From positions 26,141,233 through 26,205,232 of the forward strand of contig OW285188.1 in NCBI GenBank assembly GCA_935421135.1: a stretch of 64,000 bases of DNA, in the 5' to 3' direction. The position numbers were made by a program, and so were the translations under genes. The notes beneath the pieces were generated by a model that worked only from the letters and a program-made list of their open reading frames with translations, was not told where the DNA came from and made no database searches. Shown piece by piece: positions 15,901-27,000 of the stretch. This DNA comes from Bugulina stolonifera (Eukaryota; Bryozoa; Gymnolaemata; Cheilostomatida; Bugulidae). The stretch's first letter is position 1; the number at the start of each line of letters is the position of its first letter.

Positions 15901-18900
15901 ACTCATACAAAATCACAACAATTTTTCTGAAGAGAAACTAAAGAGAGCCAGCATTCATAAAGTGGTCCAAAGAGTGTGACAGCCTCTTTAGTGTGCAGTG
16001 GACTAGAGACAGCATTTGTGAATGACCATGAATACTTGGGTGGGCCACATAGGTGTACTCATTGGTTAAGAATAACTGAAGAACCATTAAAATACCTCAA
16101 ATTTGATGGTATTTCTCCAAATATGACAAGGGAAGATGAAGAGTCCAAGCATGGAATACTGCACATTGTAATTGCATTTAAGGAATGTTAGATGCATTAA
16201 AATGTCTTAACTTTCTATTTGCCTAATGAACTCTGACATTCTTGGCAGGTTGACATATTATATATTATACTGTATTATTATGTTTATTACAACCAGTATA
16301 GTAGTGTTTTATCACTAGGTGTTTAGGTTATTTATCAAGGTTTAGGCCTACCACAAACCAAAATATAAACAGACTTACATAACACTTCGCTATGTTTTAC
16401 TGAAAGGGTAGTAGAGATAACTAACTATTACCAGCATTATTTTCACAACAAAGTAAAAAGGGTTTAGATTGAAAGGTTTTCATAAAAATGTCATTTCCAA
16501 TATTTATTTGGAGTGTAAATGCTCATCGACAGCCAGCCAATGAGCATTTAACAGCAAGAGAAACATATAATATGGTTTGCATGATAAAATGTTTGCAGTT
16601 GGTAATACTATGATAATTAATAATATAGTAAAGTTTCCATCTCACATGCTGCTTTGCTTATGATAACGCATAGAAATAATACATCAGCTAACCGACATTT
16701 GCACATACACAGTGTATGTATGTATTGTTACTTCAGAAAATCCTGCTACTGGATATATTATCATTTCTAAGAAATGCACATTCCACGATGGATAAAGAAG
16801 TAGGCCAAGGATATTGGAGGAGGGTCTAGCTGGCAGACACAAGCTGACCTGATGCTGACCATCTGTCTGTCTCATCAGCTGACTTTACAACTATTAGAGG
16901 AAAAAGTTTGTTTGTTTTCCTTTGTTGCATAAACAAAACAATTTAATTAGGCTACCAAAACATAACCTTGCAAAGCCACTCATTTAGTAGTGGCTGCTAT
17001 CAAAGCTGCTTGCTTATAGTGTGTGGTCTCAGCTATGCCGCTATTGCTCAACCAACACAAGTATTCATTCACATTATACAAGTATAAATTAATGTATGGC
17101 ATTGAGTAATAGGAATACTATACCTACATTACACGTAATATAGTGTCTATATTGTCCCTCCTCTATAATACTATACTCAAGAAAAAATAAATTGATATTG
17201 TGACTCTCTCTGAATCTAAGATAAGCCTAAGTATGAATCACAGAAATATAAATTTAGTGCATGGTGCAGAGTTTGCAGTCTCACCATTGTATATCTGGAC
17301 GTTGTTGCCTTGAGGGATCTGAAAGGAGTCCGATTGATTGTCTGTTCCTTGTTCGTATTAAACCCAAGAACATTATTATTGTTGTTAGTCATGTACGGCG
17401 ATGTATTTGTTACACTACCGACTGATTTTGAGTAATCAGTAAAGCCGTTAGTTCTGCTAGAGATCTGTGAGCTGGTATATCCACCGGTTACATCGATAGG
17501 CTCACCATTACTGATAGAAGGCGTAGAGGCAGCTCGCTGCTGCAGTATCGACATCGCATGCACCGATAGACTAGAAGGTTCCAATCCTTAACATTTGGGA
17601 AGTGATTAGTGATCCAATATCTGTATGCGAAGAGACCAAGTCGGTAGAAGAGACAGTAAACAAAACTCTCTCACAAATACTAAACTCCGAGTAAACCAAC
17701 ACTATTTGAGAACGTTAAACGCAAGCAGCTTTAAGATGATCGATTCTCACTTGCTTGGTTTCTGGTGTCATACACAAGATTGATGATGTGAAGCTGAATG
17801 CTCGCCTAATAACAATGGTAAGCTTAACAACTATATCTGCAGATCTTGCCAACTAACCAATCACAGATTAGACGGTGGTTGGTGGGAAATGGAAGCTGAT
17901 AGGTTTAGAGCTAATGAAAACAGCGTCACAAAAACTGGCATTACTAATGATACTTTTGGCTCCATAAATTTGTTATCAAAAGGATTGTCACTGTTTGCTT
18001 TGGACTTGAAAATTCCTTCAGTGTGCAACTGAGATAGAGTCATCAAAATGTGATTATAGCACTGAGGTTTCTGCTAAATTGCTAGAAATATCAATATTAT
18101 CAATATCCACAGGTAACACTTTTGCTAATGTTTGAAAGTTGTATTTAAAAATATTTATATTAAAATAATACCATATTAGTAGGTATAATTATAGGAAAGA
18201 AAGCAAACAAGTTCACCTCAACTGTTAGATCAACATGTACATGATCTGGGAGGGAGGATATAAACATTGCATCATTTGATAAGCTGCCGAATATCTTCTC
18301 TTCCAACAAGCCATTGTACAGCAGCGTGGGCTCAGCAATTTTGTACTTTTTGCAGATATATCTAGCATATTGTTTTTATAGCACCAGGTCCAGGAAAGTA
18401 GCATTATGAAAATAAACTGTAAATGATAATATAATGACAAAATGGGAAAGTTCTGTAAAAGCCATTCAGATTCAATTAGTGTAAACTAACTGGTTCTTAT
18501 GAATTTTGCTGCTGGGAAATTACTACAAATTCGGTAAATTGCTAAAACTAGCCTACAGGGTACTGAAGGTCAACAACCTTGTCCAAGAAAAAAGTTGGCA
18601 GCTGGATTATGGTTTCAAGGGAATCCAATCCACCGAGCCTGCCTTCTCCAAACCAATATCATCGCTGCCTTCTCCATACCAATATCATTGCTGCCTTCCT
18701 ATCCATACCAACATTATTGAAAGCAAGTTTGAACATGAAAAATGTAGCCTGTGTAAAGTTATAACAAACGGTTACCTTCCACATAACAAAGAAAAAATTG
18801 CTACTAAATGTGCTGTGATGATGGACTTGAGTTCACTGGAGAGAATGGTGGGAAGTCGCATAACGCATCGATGCCCCTCTCTAGAGGAATCAGACATCAG

Positions 18901-21900
18901 AAGTGGAGCTCGCAGCAAACATGATTGATCACACGGTATCTGTGCGTTTAGTCACCTGATATCTTCCAGTAGGTGTGTGTAAAGAGAAGGACTGAACAGC
19001 TGAATATGAAGACAGTAGATGAAGAGCAGAAGATGGGACTGAGCAAGCAGACTGTGTATAACTGGGAAACTGCTGACTACTACACTGACAGGAACCATCT
19101 AACCACTAAACGTATTTGCTCTAGCCTTATGTTGTTATGTTATACAGAGGCTATTGTCGCCAGCACATCCTATTAAATAACATAAGGTAACAACAGGGCA
19201 GCTCTAGATACCCACCCACAAGTTGAACCTGTTGAAATTCTAGGCATTTAGGCTTTGGCATAGCAAGGATGTTGAGGGAGACTGAGAGAGCAATGCAGCT
19301 AACCACACTGTTGTTACTGACACATAGCCTGATGACGGTCAGATGTTTGCAGCTCTGAAATACGTAGCGACCGCTTTCAGGATCCTTTCAGTAATGCAAA
19401 TTGGTGTTTGTGCAGTACGAATGCCGAGCTGTATGATAAGAGTTACCTAGAGCTACTAGAATACAGGAAGCCGACAACTCCATAATCTACACAACCTATC
19501 TACAAACTTCTTTCATCTTGCAATTTATTTCTGTATTATACAGTCTGAACTCCAGGCTCACTGACCACACCCATTACTGACCGTACCCATCCTTAGTCAC
19601 ACCCATTACTGACCATACCCATCCTTAGTCACACCCATTACTGACCATACCCATCCTCAGTCACATGTATTACTGATCGTACCCATCCTCAGGCACATGT
19701 ATTACTGATCGTACTCATCCTTAGTCACACCCATTACTGACCATACCCATCCTTAGTCACACCCATTATTGACCATACCCATCCTCAGTCACATGTATTA
19801 CTGATCGTACCCATCCTCAGTCACATGTATTACTGACCGTACCCATCCTCGGTCACATGTATTACTGACCATACCCATCCTCAGTCACACCCATTACTGA
19901 CCATACCCATCCTCAGTCACATGTACTACTGACCATACCCATCCTCAGTCACATGTACTACTGGCCATACCCATCCTCAGTCACATGTATTGCTGACCGT
20001 ACTCATCCATAGTCACATGTATTACTGACCGTACCCATTGTTAGATGTATATAATTATGTGCATGTAAATGCAGTACTAGGTGTAGATTATTCCATTACA
20101 ACCCCAAAGCCAGAATATTATAGTAGTTATAGCCCATTCAACTACATACATGTATATATACATTATACTTACAAAAAAGTATATGCAGCTATAAGCAGAC
20201 CTAATACATTTCTCAGTAAACTGAAACATAATATTATAATAATGATAAGGTATATAGCAAGTTAACCTTAGGTCCTAGGTCTTAGTTCAGTACTCCTTAT
20301 GCAATGGATATAGTGGTTTACTCTCACAGAAAGATAACAACACCCAGAAACTAAGCTAGACATTACATAAAGTAATCTAAAGATTTAGATTGTGTTTAGA
20401 TAGCCTTCAGACATTATTGAATAGTCTGATAACAATTGAGCTACTACTTTCATTAGAATTGTACTTTGAATAGTCTGCTGAGTTGAAACCAGGAAAAACC
20501 TATTGATAAATTTAAATGGGCCTTATATAAACTTTTATGTATTATTGTTATTTCTTCTGGCTCTAGTTATACTGTATAGAGCTAAAGGGTGATTATTATA
20601 GTGATTACTAGTACTAAAAGATACTTATGGACTTGGAAATAAATTCCACCATGTGTATATATGATCATAATTATTAGTTATTACACAATAAATTAATTAA
20701 CACGCAGATGTAGGCTACTACTACAACTGCAATAGCAGTACTACTAGCTGGCAGAAGTCTATACAATGTCTAGCTCTTCAGAATGCAATCTTTTTTATGT
20801 TACATAAAACAACTTTTTTTCTGAAATTCAAAAAAGATGAAATAATTGATAAACTGATATCAAAGTTAGAAAGAACTAGTGTGTATAACAAGAGTGTTTA
20901 TATACGTGACATGAACAAGTATATAATTGATGGAGGAGATGAATCAGGTGCTAGAGCTTACTCATTACATCGCCTACTTGTAACCAAAAACTAGAGGGAT
21001 TTAGTCTGACACAGGTAGTCAACTCAAGTTGACAAATTGGTTTGATTAGGAGTGACACATAGATGGAGTATTGAGAGAGATTCAAAGAGCTTGTGGGTAG
21101 GTTGAGGGAGGAAAAGGAGATTCACCATCTTTGTCTGAGAAAAGTTGAATAGGCAGAGTGATGGAGACTGTAGTATCACTCACTTATAAACAGTGGCTTA
21201 ACCTACCTACACAAACAGTCGTACCTCAATCAATTGTTCATACTGATAAAAAATGACATTTATTACATAATGGAGCATTCAATAGTGTTTAATTCAGCAT
21301 CTAAATGAACTAAGCATCTAGTTGAACTGAATGAGCCAAGGCCTACTGAGACTCTAATCATAACTAGTAAGACAAATTCTGAGTCACCTATTGCTACCAA
21401 AAGTAAATGGGGCAGGAGAAGTGGAGCATTTAGACAGATGGATCACTGAGAGACAAAAAATATTTCTGTAGTACAAAAAATACATAAGAGACTTTCACTG
21501 TACGAGTTAATTTCAAGTTTTTCCTATAATTTTAATTGCTGGAATGTTAGCGGAATGTAGTGTGCTTTAGATGACAGTATAAACCAGCCTTTAGCCTCAC
21601 CAGTCTCTGAAGTCAGCTCAGAGAAAACCAAGAAAGAGCTCCTGCTCGATAAAAGCACATGACTGTATATTTACCTGGTTGGATATTAGACTGTGGACTG
21701 TGTTCATATAATTTTTTCCACTGTGGGTGGATGTTGTTCCCATCTTTAAAACATTCATTCCAAGTTATTTGTAGACTACCCAGGTAGTTCATATCATCCT
21801 TGTACTAAAGCGCTACACTGCCATTATTCACAAAGACCAAAGTTTTAGTGGAAAACAGAGAGCGGCGTAGCATTAAGCCGATATTCTCATTCCGTACTCG

Positions 21901-24012
21901 ATATATGCAGAGTTACTCCCTCTCTTCTCAGCGTTCACAAGTTTGCCGCTCCAGATATACTAATAGTATATAGCAGGCTGTTACTCGGTGCCACTGATGC
22001 TTGCTATGGTATATCTAGCACCCAGTGTCAGCAATAACTGTACCACCAAGTTAAGAGGCTCTTCGTATGTGAAGTGTCTGTGATGTGACAAGCAGGGAGT
22101 GGTGTGCGTCAGCAATACCTAGTAGACACTCCAAGACAACTACCCCACTCTACTACAGCAAGATGTATGTACAACACTATCTCCAATATAGTAGTATATA
22201 ACCCATAGATAATAATATTATGTATACCTCCTTGCCTACTACTGCATGTTGTATTCCTAGCACTTGACAATGCTAAGTGCTCAGCAGGCAATGTAGCTAT
22301 GCACCCATTATCATGCCTTTAGATACTATATACACATTAGCATGTATTGTGTATACAATTTATGCATCTAAATTCAATACTATTAGATAACCAACTTATG
22401 GCAAAGAGCCAGATAATAAATTGAAGTACAATTACAATTGTGTTAAACTGCCTATAGCATACTTCACTGCAGGTGAAACTGTTCATGTAAATAAACCACA
22501 GGATAACCTAATGCACTCATTAATTTATAATAAAATCATCATTTCATTCTCCAATTATTATAATACTACTACTTGCACAAGCCTTGTGCCAAGCTAATAG
22601 TCTGGTTAGCAAGGAATGCAATGATGAATGGTTGGGGTAATCAAGTCTTTGCCAGTGAGCACAACTCCTAAAACTATTTTGGATCTTTTCACAGTTGGGA
22701 ATAATACAATGGAAACTAGTGCAAGAGAACCTACAGTACATTACTGGTATTCCAACCTCTAAACTGTAGCATATGTCCCATGCTACATGTACAGAATCGC
22801 TATTGCTGCTTTCACAATTTTTGTAGCAACTGCATAAACTATGGTATTAGTTACACCAGACCCCACACAGGGACTGCCTGAAAGACAGCACAGCCTATGC
22901 TGCCGTATCTATTACAATGTGTTCATGTAACGCAATCCATACTGGAAGTTTCAACATTGGAGAAGATATTATAGTGCACGTATAATAAATAATTATTATG
23001 TACTGCTGCGTAGCTTCGTAAACCTGTAGGCCAATGTTCAAAGTGGAAAAAATGAGGTGGGTACACAAACAAATGTGCATGCATCGTTTATAAGGATGGG
23101 TAACTGAAGGGTCATCTAATGAAACTGCATAGGCCTACTGATTTTAAAAACATTAAAACTGAATTTCCATATTTGCTTTGTATATTGTAGGCATAATGCT
23201 TAGGTTTACATAGTATTATATATCTATGTGTAAGATCTACTCATTCTGGATCAATTTTGCTGGCATGTATAAGCCAGGTTGTGTGTGATAAGCCGGACAT
23301 CCTATTATATGACTAGTTGTCTAATATAATAAATTGTTATTGTATTATATTACACTATATTATCACATAATTATTGTTTATTATAATGTAGACCATCAGT
23401 GAATCATAACAATCATTAGATCACTGTGTTCCTACCAGCCTGGCTTCTATCGACTGCAGCCTAGTCAATCCTAGCTGGTATATGTTCATGTAGATGTTAC
23501 ATCTCTGAGCCACTTTCTATTAGTTATTGCTTATTCTAAGGCTAGGTATTCCAGGGTGTATAATATTTAAAACAAAAAATACATTTATCACTTTTTTAAT
23601 TTTACATTTTTTTACTGCCTAATGTAACCAAATAGATTTATTGCTAAGTAATACACCGATGAGTAGCAGCCTCGATGGGAAAGTGTCGACAAACCTTAGA
23701 AAACGGGTGGTCATTTACCCCCCCCCGCCCCGACGTCTTCCTTAATGTTTATAACTGAACTATCGACTCGACTGAGCACCGTAAAGCTCATGGCGATATT
23801 GTACAGAGAACAAGACGTGTACAGCTTAATAGACTTCTCTCTCTAAATAACCTGTAAGTGAGACTCCAGTCTGATGGAAGAGATAGACCTACCTGATGCA
23901 CATCTTGTTCATTTAGACTACCATCCGCATCGGCTTCTCGGCGCGTCTTCCGCTTCTTTCCTGATCCTGATCTCGACTGTGTAATGGTAGGAACACTAGG
24001 AGAACAGCCCAT
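795..24012 (-). CDS. PDE8: PDE8-type high-affinity cAMP-specific 3',5'-cyclic nucleotide phosphodiesterase, complete, 21 exons
   Basis: The product hydrolyses cAMP to AMP. Exons in transcription order: 23893-24012, 17285-17539, 14172-14228, 13727-13917, 13009-13068, 12216-12267, 10857-11030, 9234-9368, 8724-8812, 8432-8499, 7016-7101, 5807-5986, 5350-5395, 4872-5013, 4065-4263, 3629-3759, 2897-2983, 2407-2551, 1869-2033, 1465-1594, 795-907. All junctions are GT-AG and all phases match, giving about 874 residues (vertebrate PDE8A/B are 829-885). Domains in order: Met-Gly-Cys start for N-terminal acylation, Ser/Asn-rich linker 41-125, REC-like domain about 145-245, PAS domain about 280-400, HD-type catalytic domain about 590-850. 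Catalytic residues seen: H596 and H600 (HNATH), H636-D637 (HDVDHP), D769 (KCADVSNP) and the purine-binding glutamine Q821. The REC-PAS-PDE order identifies PDE8 among PDE families; A versus B orthology is not decidable. Least certain is the acceptor of exon 2. Confidence 0.95.
1465..2033 (-). CDS. PDE8: PDE8 exons 19 and 20: metal Asp and purine-binding glutamine
   Basis: Exon 19 (1869-2033) carries [11 protein letters not shown], whose Asp769 is the fourth metal ligand, and [11 protein letters not shown]. Exon 20 (1465-1594) carries [19 protein letters not shown], whose final Gln (821) is the invariant glutamine that clamps the nucleotide base. The 274-base intron between them holds nothing notable. 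Confidence 0.94.
3161..3527. repeat. 45-bp tandem satellite, 8 copies, in PDE8 intron 16
   Basis: Units begin at 3171, 3216, 3261, 3306, 3351, 3396, 3441 and 3486 and start TACTGCTACTCTCACTATAC. The copies differ only by occasional C/T changes; the last is shortened. Because 45 is divisible by three, a stop-free frame persists and yields three overlapping spurious open frames. The array lies about 100 bases downstream of the exon 16 donor. Confidence 0.95.
3629..3759 (-). CDS. PDE8: PDE8 exon 16: HD metal-binding motif
   Basis: Encodes residues 619-662, with [13 protein letters not shown] holding the metal-binding His636-Asp637 pair and His640. It is followed downstream by the intron that carries the 45-bp satellite array. 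Confidence 0.94.
4065..4263 (-). CDS. PDE8: PDE8 exon 15: first catalytic motif
   Basis: Encodes residues 552-618, including [16 protein letters not shown]. In the PDE family the first His (596 here) is the general acid and the second (600) is a metal ligand. The donor is AAG|GTAGAC, phase 0. Confidence 0.95.
8822..8940. repeat. 17-bp tandem repeat beside the PDE8 exon 9 acceptor
   Basis: About seven copies of a unit reading CACTATGACTAAGTGTA, with A/G variation. On the minus strand it ends a few bases before the AG at 8813-8814, so the branch-point and pyrimidine-tract region of this intron falls in or beside the repeat. Confidence 0.9.
9234..9368 (-). CDS. PDE8: PDE8 exon 8: PAS-domain core
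   Basis: Encodes residues 304-348, including [19 protein letters not shown], the PAS signature in which the helical segment precedes GYxxxEVxG. Exon 7 (10857-11030) supplies the connector and first PAS strand. Exons 9 (8724-8812) and 10 (8432-8499) supply the later strands, including RRKNGDVI and VRLPAGYPD. Confidence 0.9.
10479..10549. repeat. Perfect 23-bp hairpin in PDE8 intron 7
   Basis: Arms 10479-10501 and 10527-10549 are exact reverse complements across a 25-base loop. The arms contain GGATAGGCCTGG and GGCTTTCTGCA. The structure is more GC-rich than its surroundings and could be a small foldback element or a hairpin transcript. Confidence 0.9.
13108..13230. repeat. GTAT/GTAC tetranucleotide microsatellite in PDE8 intron 4
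   Basis: A run of GTAT repeats passes into alternating GTAC and GTAT units. It begins about 40 bases upstream of the exon 5 acceptor on the minus strand. The open frame through it is repeat-generated. Confidence 0.95.
13445..13715. repeat. Minisatellites (about 46 bp, then 20 bp) in PDE8 intron 4
   Basis: Four or five copies of a unit of about 46 bp containing CAGCATGTACTAGCTACAG grade into about five copies of a 20-bp unit, CATCTACCAGTGTTACAGTA. The 20-bp unit derives from the end of the longer one. The array stops about 10 bases from the exon 4 donor at 13725-13726. Confidence 0.9.
13727..13917 (-). CDS. PDE8: PDE8 exon 4: start of the receiver-like (REC) domain
   Basis: Encodes residues about 145-208. 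It opens with the beta strand ILLVFGKED typical of PDE8 receiver-like domains and includes VVIVDCRD, the strand that would carry the phospho-acceptor Asp in a bacterial receiver. Exons 5 (13009-13068) and 6 (12216-12267) finish the domain, ending LLNAGFNK. The short exon 3 (14172-14228, 19 residues) supplies the segment just before the domain. Confidence 0.92.
14332..15880. repeat. 22-bp palindromic satellite array in PDE8 intron 2
   Basis: About 1.45 kb of units near 22 bp, made of TACATGTACATGTA palindromes joined by CAAGTATA or its complement, split by about 100 bases of unique sequence at 14588-14690. Each unit is nearly self-complementary, so both strands read alike. This explains the many overlapping open frames on both strands. 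Confidence 0.95.
15885..17284. other. Rest of PDE8 intron 2
   Basis: No exon or known element is recognised. A 71-codon plus-strand open frame at 15976-16191 resembles nothing I know and lacks further support. Confidence 0.5.
17285..17539 (-). CDS. PDE8: PDE8 exon 2: low-complexity linker, possible alternative first exon
   Basis: Encodes residues 41-125, rich in Ser, Thr and Asn with a run of five Asn; no domain is recognised. The donor ATG|GTGAGA joins exon 3 in phase. The acceptor was chosen because CTGCAG|CAG is the only nearby site giving phase 0 after exon 1; it is a tandem NAGNAG site. The open frame continues upstream to about 17587 and contains an ATG at 17554, so this could instead be the 5' exon of a shorter isoform lacking the Met-Gly-Cys start. 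Confidence 0.7.
17540..23892. other. PDE8 intron 1 (6.35 kb)
   Basis: No conserved exon is recognised. It holds the 32-bp minisatellite at 19560-20040 and a C-rich run near 23720-23733. Plus-strand open frames at 18506-18928 and 20797-20994 have no recognisable similarity and look like chance or old repeat sequence. Confidence 0.55.
19560..20040. repeat. 32-bp minisatellite in PDE8 intron 1
   Basis: About 15 imperfect copies of a unit built from ACTGACCATACCCATCCT followed by CAGTCACACCCATT or CAGTCACATGTATT. Two subtypes, with CACCC or CATGT, alternate along the array. Confidence 0.92.
23893..24012 (-). CDS. PDE8: PDE8 exon 1: start codon and acylation motif
   Basis: Encodes residues 1-40, starting Met-Gly-Cys-Ser-Pro-Ser. 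Vertebrate PDE8 proteins begin Met-Gly-Cys-Ala-Pro-Ser, where Gly2 and Cys3 are the expected myristoylation and palmitoylation sites, so membrane attachment is inferred here. A basic Lys/Arg stretch follows. The donor is CAG|GTAGGT in phase 0. The next exon lies 6.35 kb away. Confidence 0.88.
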
Positions 24013-27000
24013 CTTCAACTGACCACTACCTGCTGCTTCAGCTGATTAAATGACCAACCTGTTAAAAGTAAGTCAAATAATGGCTGGAAATGTCTACACC
24101 ATAATAGAACAAATACATGTATGTACAGAATCACAATAGGTTTAGCTCTGTACAGTAATACTACTGTGTAAATGAGGGGTGGTGACTGAAGGCACTAGTT
24201 CTAAGAATAAGAACTTTAACCATGTCTGTGAAAAGGGTAGAAACACAATATCAAAGATAAGAATTTATGTTCAATGCATGTAAAAGAATAGAATTTTTTA
24301 CTAAACTACAAAGTAAACATACCTTGATATACACAAGTTATGCTATATTTGCAAACAAGCGTTGATGCATGTTCAATAATACAGTATATCTCTACATTAC
24401 ACTCTTGCAGACGCACATTTTTCTACCTAGCTAGTAGTCAAGCTAGTACACAATCAACCCACTGCTGCTTGAGATACAATTAAAATGTTGATAATTGAGT
24501 TAAATATTTTGCTTCCACTACATCTCCAAGTGTCAAAGACAGTTGGTTAGCTCTGCCCACAACTGTATCCTTTTAAAGGTAGGAGATATTTTTCTTGTCT
24601 TGAGTTCATTGTCTGTCTCAGTACACACTTGAGATTTGAAGTCACTCAAAGCATTAACTGCTTCTAGGTATTATTTAGTAAACAGGTGCTTATGTCTCAC
24701 TACTGAATCAGTCAGCTAGTCAGTAAATAAGTCAGTCACTCAGTCAGCTGACTGGTCACCCAGTTCGCCCAGCTGAATTCCAGTTGGAAATGCTATGTTT
24801 GGTTAAAATGTAAGTGGAAAATTTCAAAAAGAATTTCGACACTAGAAATGTTATTTGATCCCTTCCCATTGCTGATCACAGGTGATAAACAGGTAGTAAT
24901 ATAATAGATATACGAATTATCTCAAATTATAACTTCAGCAAACAGACGACTTGGAACTACTACTTATGACACACTGTGCCTTACCAGTCAACTGAGAATT
25001 CCTTAAACAAAGTCCTTCGTCCAGGAGATATGAGCTAAGAATGAAGTGTTGTGGTGAATGCTCATAACAGTAACCCATTCTAACATATTGATTGTAGGCA
25101 ATCACAATTACGGTCTAACTAGTATATAATTATTAGACATGTATATCATCACAACTAATGAGCCTGGGGCTGCTATGTCAGTGTCAACGATAGATTGTGA
25201 ACTTTGTTAACTTCTGTTGTTTGAGGGTATCTCAAGGCCTCGTACATTAAAAGAAATTAAATTATCCATTTCACAAGCTATACGACTTAACTCCTTGGCA
25301 GAAGATTGTTGACATAGACTTATATTACCTTACGTTACATCACAACGGCAGTAATACATGCAGTCCCTATAATAGGAATATTCATATGTAAATAGTCCAA
25401 GTTCTGATGGAATCCATTATGCACACTTGATAGTAGGAAATAAGTCAATAGATATACCCATATTATAATAGATTGAGTTTTTAGCTACACAAACAAAAAA
25501 CATAATTCCAACATATTACAGCTCTGTGTTTGTTTACACCTGGACAGGTTCTTCCTGATAAATAATTGTTATAAGTAAAGGATATTTATAACAATATGAT
25601 ATGGTGTAATATAATATGATATAATATACATGTAATATAATATGATATAATATAATACAATTATTGATGCATCCCTTTGCTTATCTAATCTAAAACTTAA
25701 TGTGTCTGAAGTGGCTATGTGAAAAGATACAAAATTAATAGAATCTAATATGTTCAAAGAATAGAATTACTACTATGCACACAGATAAGTTCAGCTCTCT
25801 GTATATAATGCTGATGTGTAAATCCATGCACAGTACCTGATAGTCGTGGAGATGCAAGTAATGGAGCTCACGACACAAAGATCAATAGCAGCATAAAATG
25901 CAGTTTCCTTGACGTAAACGCTGTCAGTACAAGATAAGCAGGCTGATTATGTCCATTCTCTCATATTTGCATTAGATTGTACAAGCCCCCTCTAAACCAT
26001 CTTCATTTGACCTTTGTAAACAAAATTGAGTTGATGTATGCGTGCAAAGGGTGAAATGGTGTTATATGTGAGATGCTATAATGTAGACTGGTGAGTGTTC
26101 AGCAGCATTCTTTAGGCAATGAGTTAACATTCTATATGTCTATGCACTTAGCAGTACACTGTATGTATAGTAATAGACTAGGGCATCCCTATAGACAGGC
26201 AGCTTCCTTGTAATAAGCTAGATAGACTAGAAGTTCACACTGCAGGGTACAATTATGCAAGATGCTAACTATGATTACTATGCACTACACGGACTGGCTG
26301 ATTGCTGCCGTGGTAGTAGTATATATGCCAATAACAGGGGCTGACTTAGGTGCACTACTACTTGACCCAGTACACTTACTCACCTACTACCCTGGCGACT
26401 GAACATTAAATTGTCTCAGGAATGTAAAAAGGCAGCTGCCCTCACAGGGTAGGGTCAGCACATGACCTTTTATCTGACCTCAAAGTCACACTCAAGTCTC
26501 ATTAACAACAAAACTAACTCCCTTGTTGAAACTATTGGTAGCGATGTCTAATGAAACATCAAGTAGATATACATGTACACGTACATATACATGTACATGC
26601 ATACATGTGTTGTATTTTTCCGAAGCAAAGTACATGTAAAATAATTGTTCACCAATTGCAACAAACTCCTGCTTTGGTTGTAAAATATTATCTCAAGATC
26701 CTATAAAGAGGGAGGTCAAGAACAACCCTGTTTATAGCAGACAAACTATTCTCTCCTGGGAGTAATATCCTAATTATTATAATTATACTGACAGGTTTTG
26801 AATGTGGGATTTTCCTATACGGTGGCAGCCATCTCATAATGTCATAACGGATGCTTGGATTACTAAAAACTCACTACATTATACGTCATGTATTTAAGCC
26901 TATTGCAATTTTCTAATGATCAGTATTTTACTATAACTACCCATTTTATGAGTGTAAATAACTTGTGTATCTTAATTATGCACTTGTTTAGAAGTTTTAC

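Noticed and set aside
14229..15979. Many open frames on both strands, up to 398 codons
   Set aside because: Products of the near-palindromic 22-bp satellite, which reads alike on both strands.
15976..16191. 71-codon plus-strand frame as a gene
   Set aside because: No recognised similarity, no splice partners, and located in a PDE8 intron on the opposite strand.
18506..18928. 140-codon plus-strand frame as a gene
   Set aside because: Contains internal short repeats (CCAATATCATCGCTGCCTT-like) and has no recognisable domain.
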